From JAQUOA01 sp037443785 (GTDB taxonomy: Bacteria > Bacteroidota > Ignavibacteria > UBA10030 > UBA8401), in contig JBBINR010000001.1 of assembly GCA_037443785.1 (NCBI GenBank), forward strand, positions 62,001 to 126,000: a DNA stretch of 64,000 nucleotides. Direction: 5' to 3'. The notes below the pieces were generated by a model that was not told the origin of the DNA, did not search any database, and was given only the letters and a program-made list of their open reading frames with translations. Shown one piece after another: positions 62,558 to 64,000 of the stretch. The translations under genes were made by a program, and so were the position numbers. Numbering within the stretch: the first letter of the stretch is position 1; each line of letters begins with the position of its first letter.

Positions 62558-64000
62558 ATGGCAACTGTATCAATATTTCCAGGTCAACTGCAAGAATCAT
62601 TTAATTCACGCATCACCGCATTTTCCAATACATCAATAATTTCCAAACTGTGGCAGAAAGATTATACCATCTGGCGAAGCGAAGAGGTTCATAAAAAATC
62701 GATTCTGAATCGGCTGGGCTGGCTGCACAGTTTGGATTTGATGAGAAGCAATATCGAAGTATTAACTTTTTTTTCAAATGAGATAAAACAAGCCGGCTAT
62801 ACTCATGTTGTTGTGCTTGGGATGGGTGGAAGCAGTTTGTGCCCCGACGTGTGCAGAGCGACATTTGGAAGTGCGCAGGGATTCCCGAAGTTGTTGGTGC
62901 TCGATAGTACAAACCCCACTTCTGTTTTGAGAATTGAAAAGCAGATCAATCTTACGACAACGATTTTTATTGTTGCAAGTAAATCGGGCGGAACCACTGA
63001 AACGAATATGTTTTATCAATATTTTTATGACCGGGTCACTTCGGTAAAAAAGAATCCGGGAGAAAATTTTGTCGCTGTGACCGATGCAAACACAAAGATG
63101 GAAAGTATTGCCAAGGAAAAACAGTTCAGGAAGATTTTTATCAACCCTGAAGATATTGGCGGGCGATATTCAGCTCTTTCTTATTTTGGACTTGTGCCGA
63201 TGGCATTAATCGGAATGGACATTAAAAAAATATTGGAATCTGCCGATAATTTACGCAAGCAAAGTAAACTCGATGCGGTTCAAAACCCGGCCTTGCAAAT
63301 TGGCGTACTTATGGGCGAAGCACACAATGTCGGAATTGATAAATTAACATTTATTACATCGGAAGAGATTTCGACATTTGCGTACTGGACCGAACAATTG
63401 ATTGCCGAAAGTACTGGAAAAGAAGGCAAAGGAATTCTGCCTCTTGAAGGTGAAGCTGTTCCGCTTCAGTTTGATGAGTCGAAATATGGAACGGATAGAT
63501 TGTTTATCTTTCTTGTATTGGAAAAAGATTCAAAGAAATATGTGGATCTTCAAAAGGAATTTACTCGAAGGGAAATTCCTTTTGCAATCATTCTTTTGAG
63601 CGATACGTACGAACTTGGTTCTCAATATTTTTTATGGGAATTTGCGACTGCGGTTTCGGCTATTATCCTTGGTATTAATCCGTTTGATGAGCCGAATGTC
63701 AAAGAAAGCAAAGATAACACCGTTCGTGTTATTGAGGAGTTCAAGAGTAAGGGATCATTACCCGTTAATAAGGAGATTTTGTCGGATGTGAACTGCAAAG
63801 TATATTCTGAACCGGCAACGGCCTCAAGAGTTACGTTGAACTCATTGCCCATGCTGTTGAAGAGTCACTTTACAGGGAAAAAGGGTGAAGATTATATTGC
63901 TCTTTTAGCATACATCGATCAAAATCCGGGAAATGAAAAATTACTTTACTCAATTCGCGAAGCTTTAACTTCTCAATTTTTTTTACCGGCAACAGTCGGC
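62558..64000 (+). CDS. pgi: Glucose-6-phosphate isomerase domain protein (partial, runs off the window)
   Basis: 481 codons from ATG 62558 remain open to the window end. Sugar-isomerase motifs are VVVLGMGGSSLCPDVCRA, FIVASKSGGTTETNMFYQY and GGRYSALSYFGLVPMALIG. The sequence closely follows the isomerase half of bifunctional transaldolase/phosphoglucose isomerases, including the linker ILNRLGWL. The transaldolase half is missing: a terminator ends 85 bases upstream, so this is a stand-alone version. It would interconvert glucose- and fructose-6-phosphate. Its C-terminus is not visible. Confidence 0.9.
   Translation, partial: MATVSIFPGQLQESFNSRITAFSNTSIISKLWQKDYTIWRSEEVHKKSILNRLGWLHSLDLMRSNIEVLTFFSNEIKQAGYTHVVVLGMGGSSLCPDVCRATFGSAQGFPKLLVLDSTNPTSVLRIEKQINLTTTIFIVASKSGGTTETNMFYQYFYDRVTSVKKNPGENFVAVTDANTKMESIAKEKQFRKIFINPEDIGGRYSALSYFGLVPMALIGMDIKKILESADNLRKQSKLDAVQNPALQIGVLMGEAHNVGIDKLTFITSEEISTFAYWTEQLIAESTGKEGKGILPLEGEAVPLQFDESKYGTDRLFIFLVLEKDSKKYVDLQKEFTRREIPFAIILLSDTYELGSQYFLWEFATAVSAIILGINPFDEPNVKESKDNTVRVIEEFKSKGSLPVNKEILSDVNCKVYSEPATASRVTLNSLPMLLKSHFTGKKGEDYIALLAYIDQNPGNEKLLYSIREALTSQFFLPATVG

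Overview
The window looks like a chromosome segment of a Gram-negative FCB-group bacterium close to Ignavibacteria. The evidence is a full-length SprA and a PorX-type regulator of the type IX secretion system (T9SS), proteins ending in the 'NYPNPFNP' T9SS sorting domain common in that group, a DUF4097 beta-repeat protein, a TonB receptor paired with a beta-propeller lipoprotein, and AT-leaning DNA. The taxonomic placement is inference. Nearly everything is on the + strand, densely packed, with many ATGA-type overlaps.

Layout. 1-5621: a secreted Gfo/Idh/MocA oxidoreductase (- strand) and two T9SS cargo proteins, an FG-GAP/ASPIC protein and a vanadium-haloperoxidase-like protein interrupted by one in-frame TGA. 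5622-6049: tRNA-Leu(CAG) on the - strand with its promoter and terminator. 6050-19605: housekeeping genes (DUF4097 protein, DacB-type PBP, tsaD, trpA, chorismate mutase, mltG, rpmE, a GlmU-like protein, rsmB, kbl, two tandem DUF1624-like acyltransferases, rmuC). 19839-29301: sprA-porX-tsaE-tsaB. 29364-35923: accD, arginase, panC (frameshifted), a GlmU-like uridylyltransferase domain, a small exported protein, a LytR_C protein, rsfS, argS. 36067-54427: a large exopolysaccharide/O-antigen cluster (rfbB, wza-like, wzz-like, wzy, wzx, methyltransferases, glycosyltransferases, a B12-binding radical SAM protein, a polyprenyl glycosylphosphotransferase, a frameshifted polyprenol-phosphate mannosyltransferase, and a GT2 fused to a degenerate phosphotransferase). 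54443-58275: accA, thioesterase, a 53-residue Trm112-like protein, nadC, a flippase. 58276-62473: a cobalamin-uptake island with two very similar cobalamin riboswitches, one before a six-helix DUF6580-like membrane protein and one before a BtuB-like receptor plus a BtuG-like propeller lipoprotein. 62558-end: a phosphoglucose isomerase cut by the window edge.

How it fits together. SprA and PorX would export and regulate T9SS cargo such as the first two + strand proteins, and the polysaccharide cluster could supply the surface glycan that anchors such cargo in related bacteria. Three of the four t6A-synthesis proteins (TsaD, TsaE, TsaB) and both carboxyltransferase subunits of acetyl-CoA carboxylase are present, at separate sites. 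The cobalamin island is the most interesting part: it suggests an outer-membrane B12 receptor/capture pair plus an inner-membrane protein of undescribed role, all under B12 control.

Three genes are disrupted by single-base differences (an in-frame TGA in the haloperoxidase, a missing base in panC beside an A9 run, a missing base in the mannosyltransferase beside an A6 run). Sequencing or assembly errors are a live explanation for all three.
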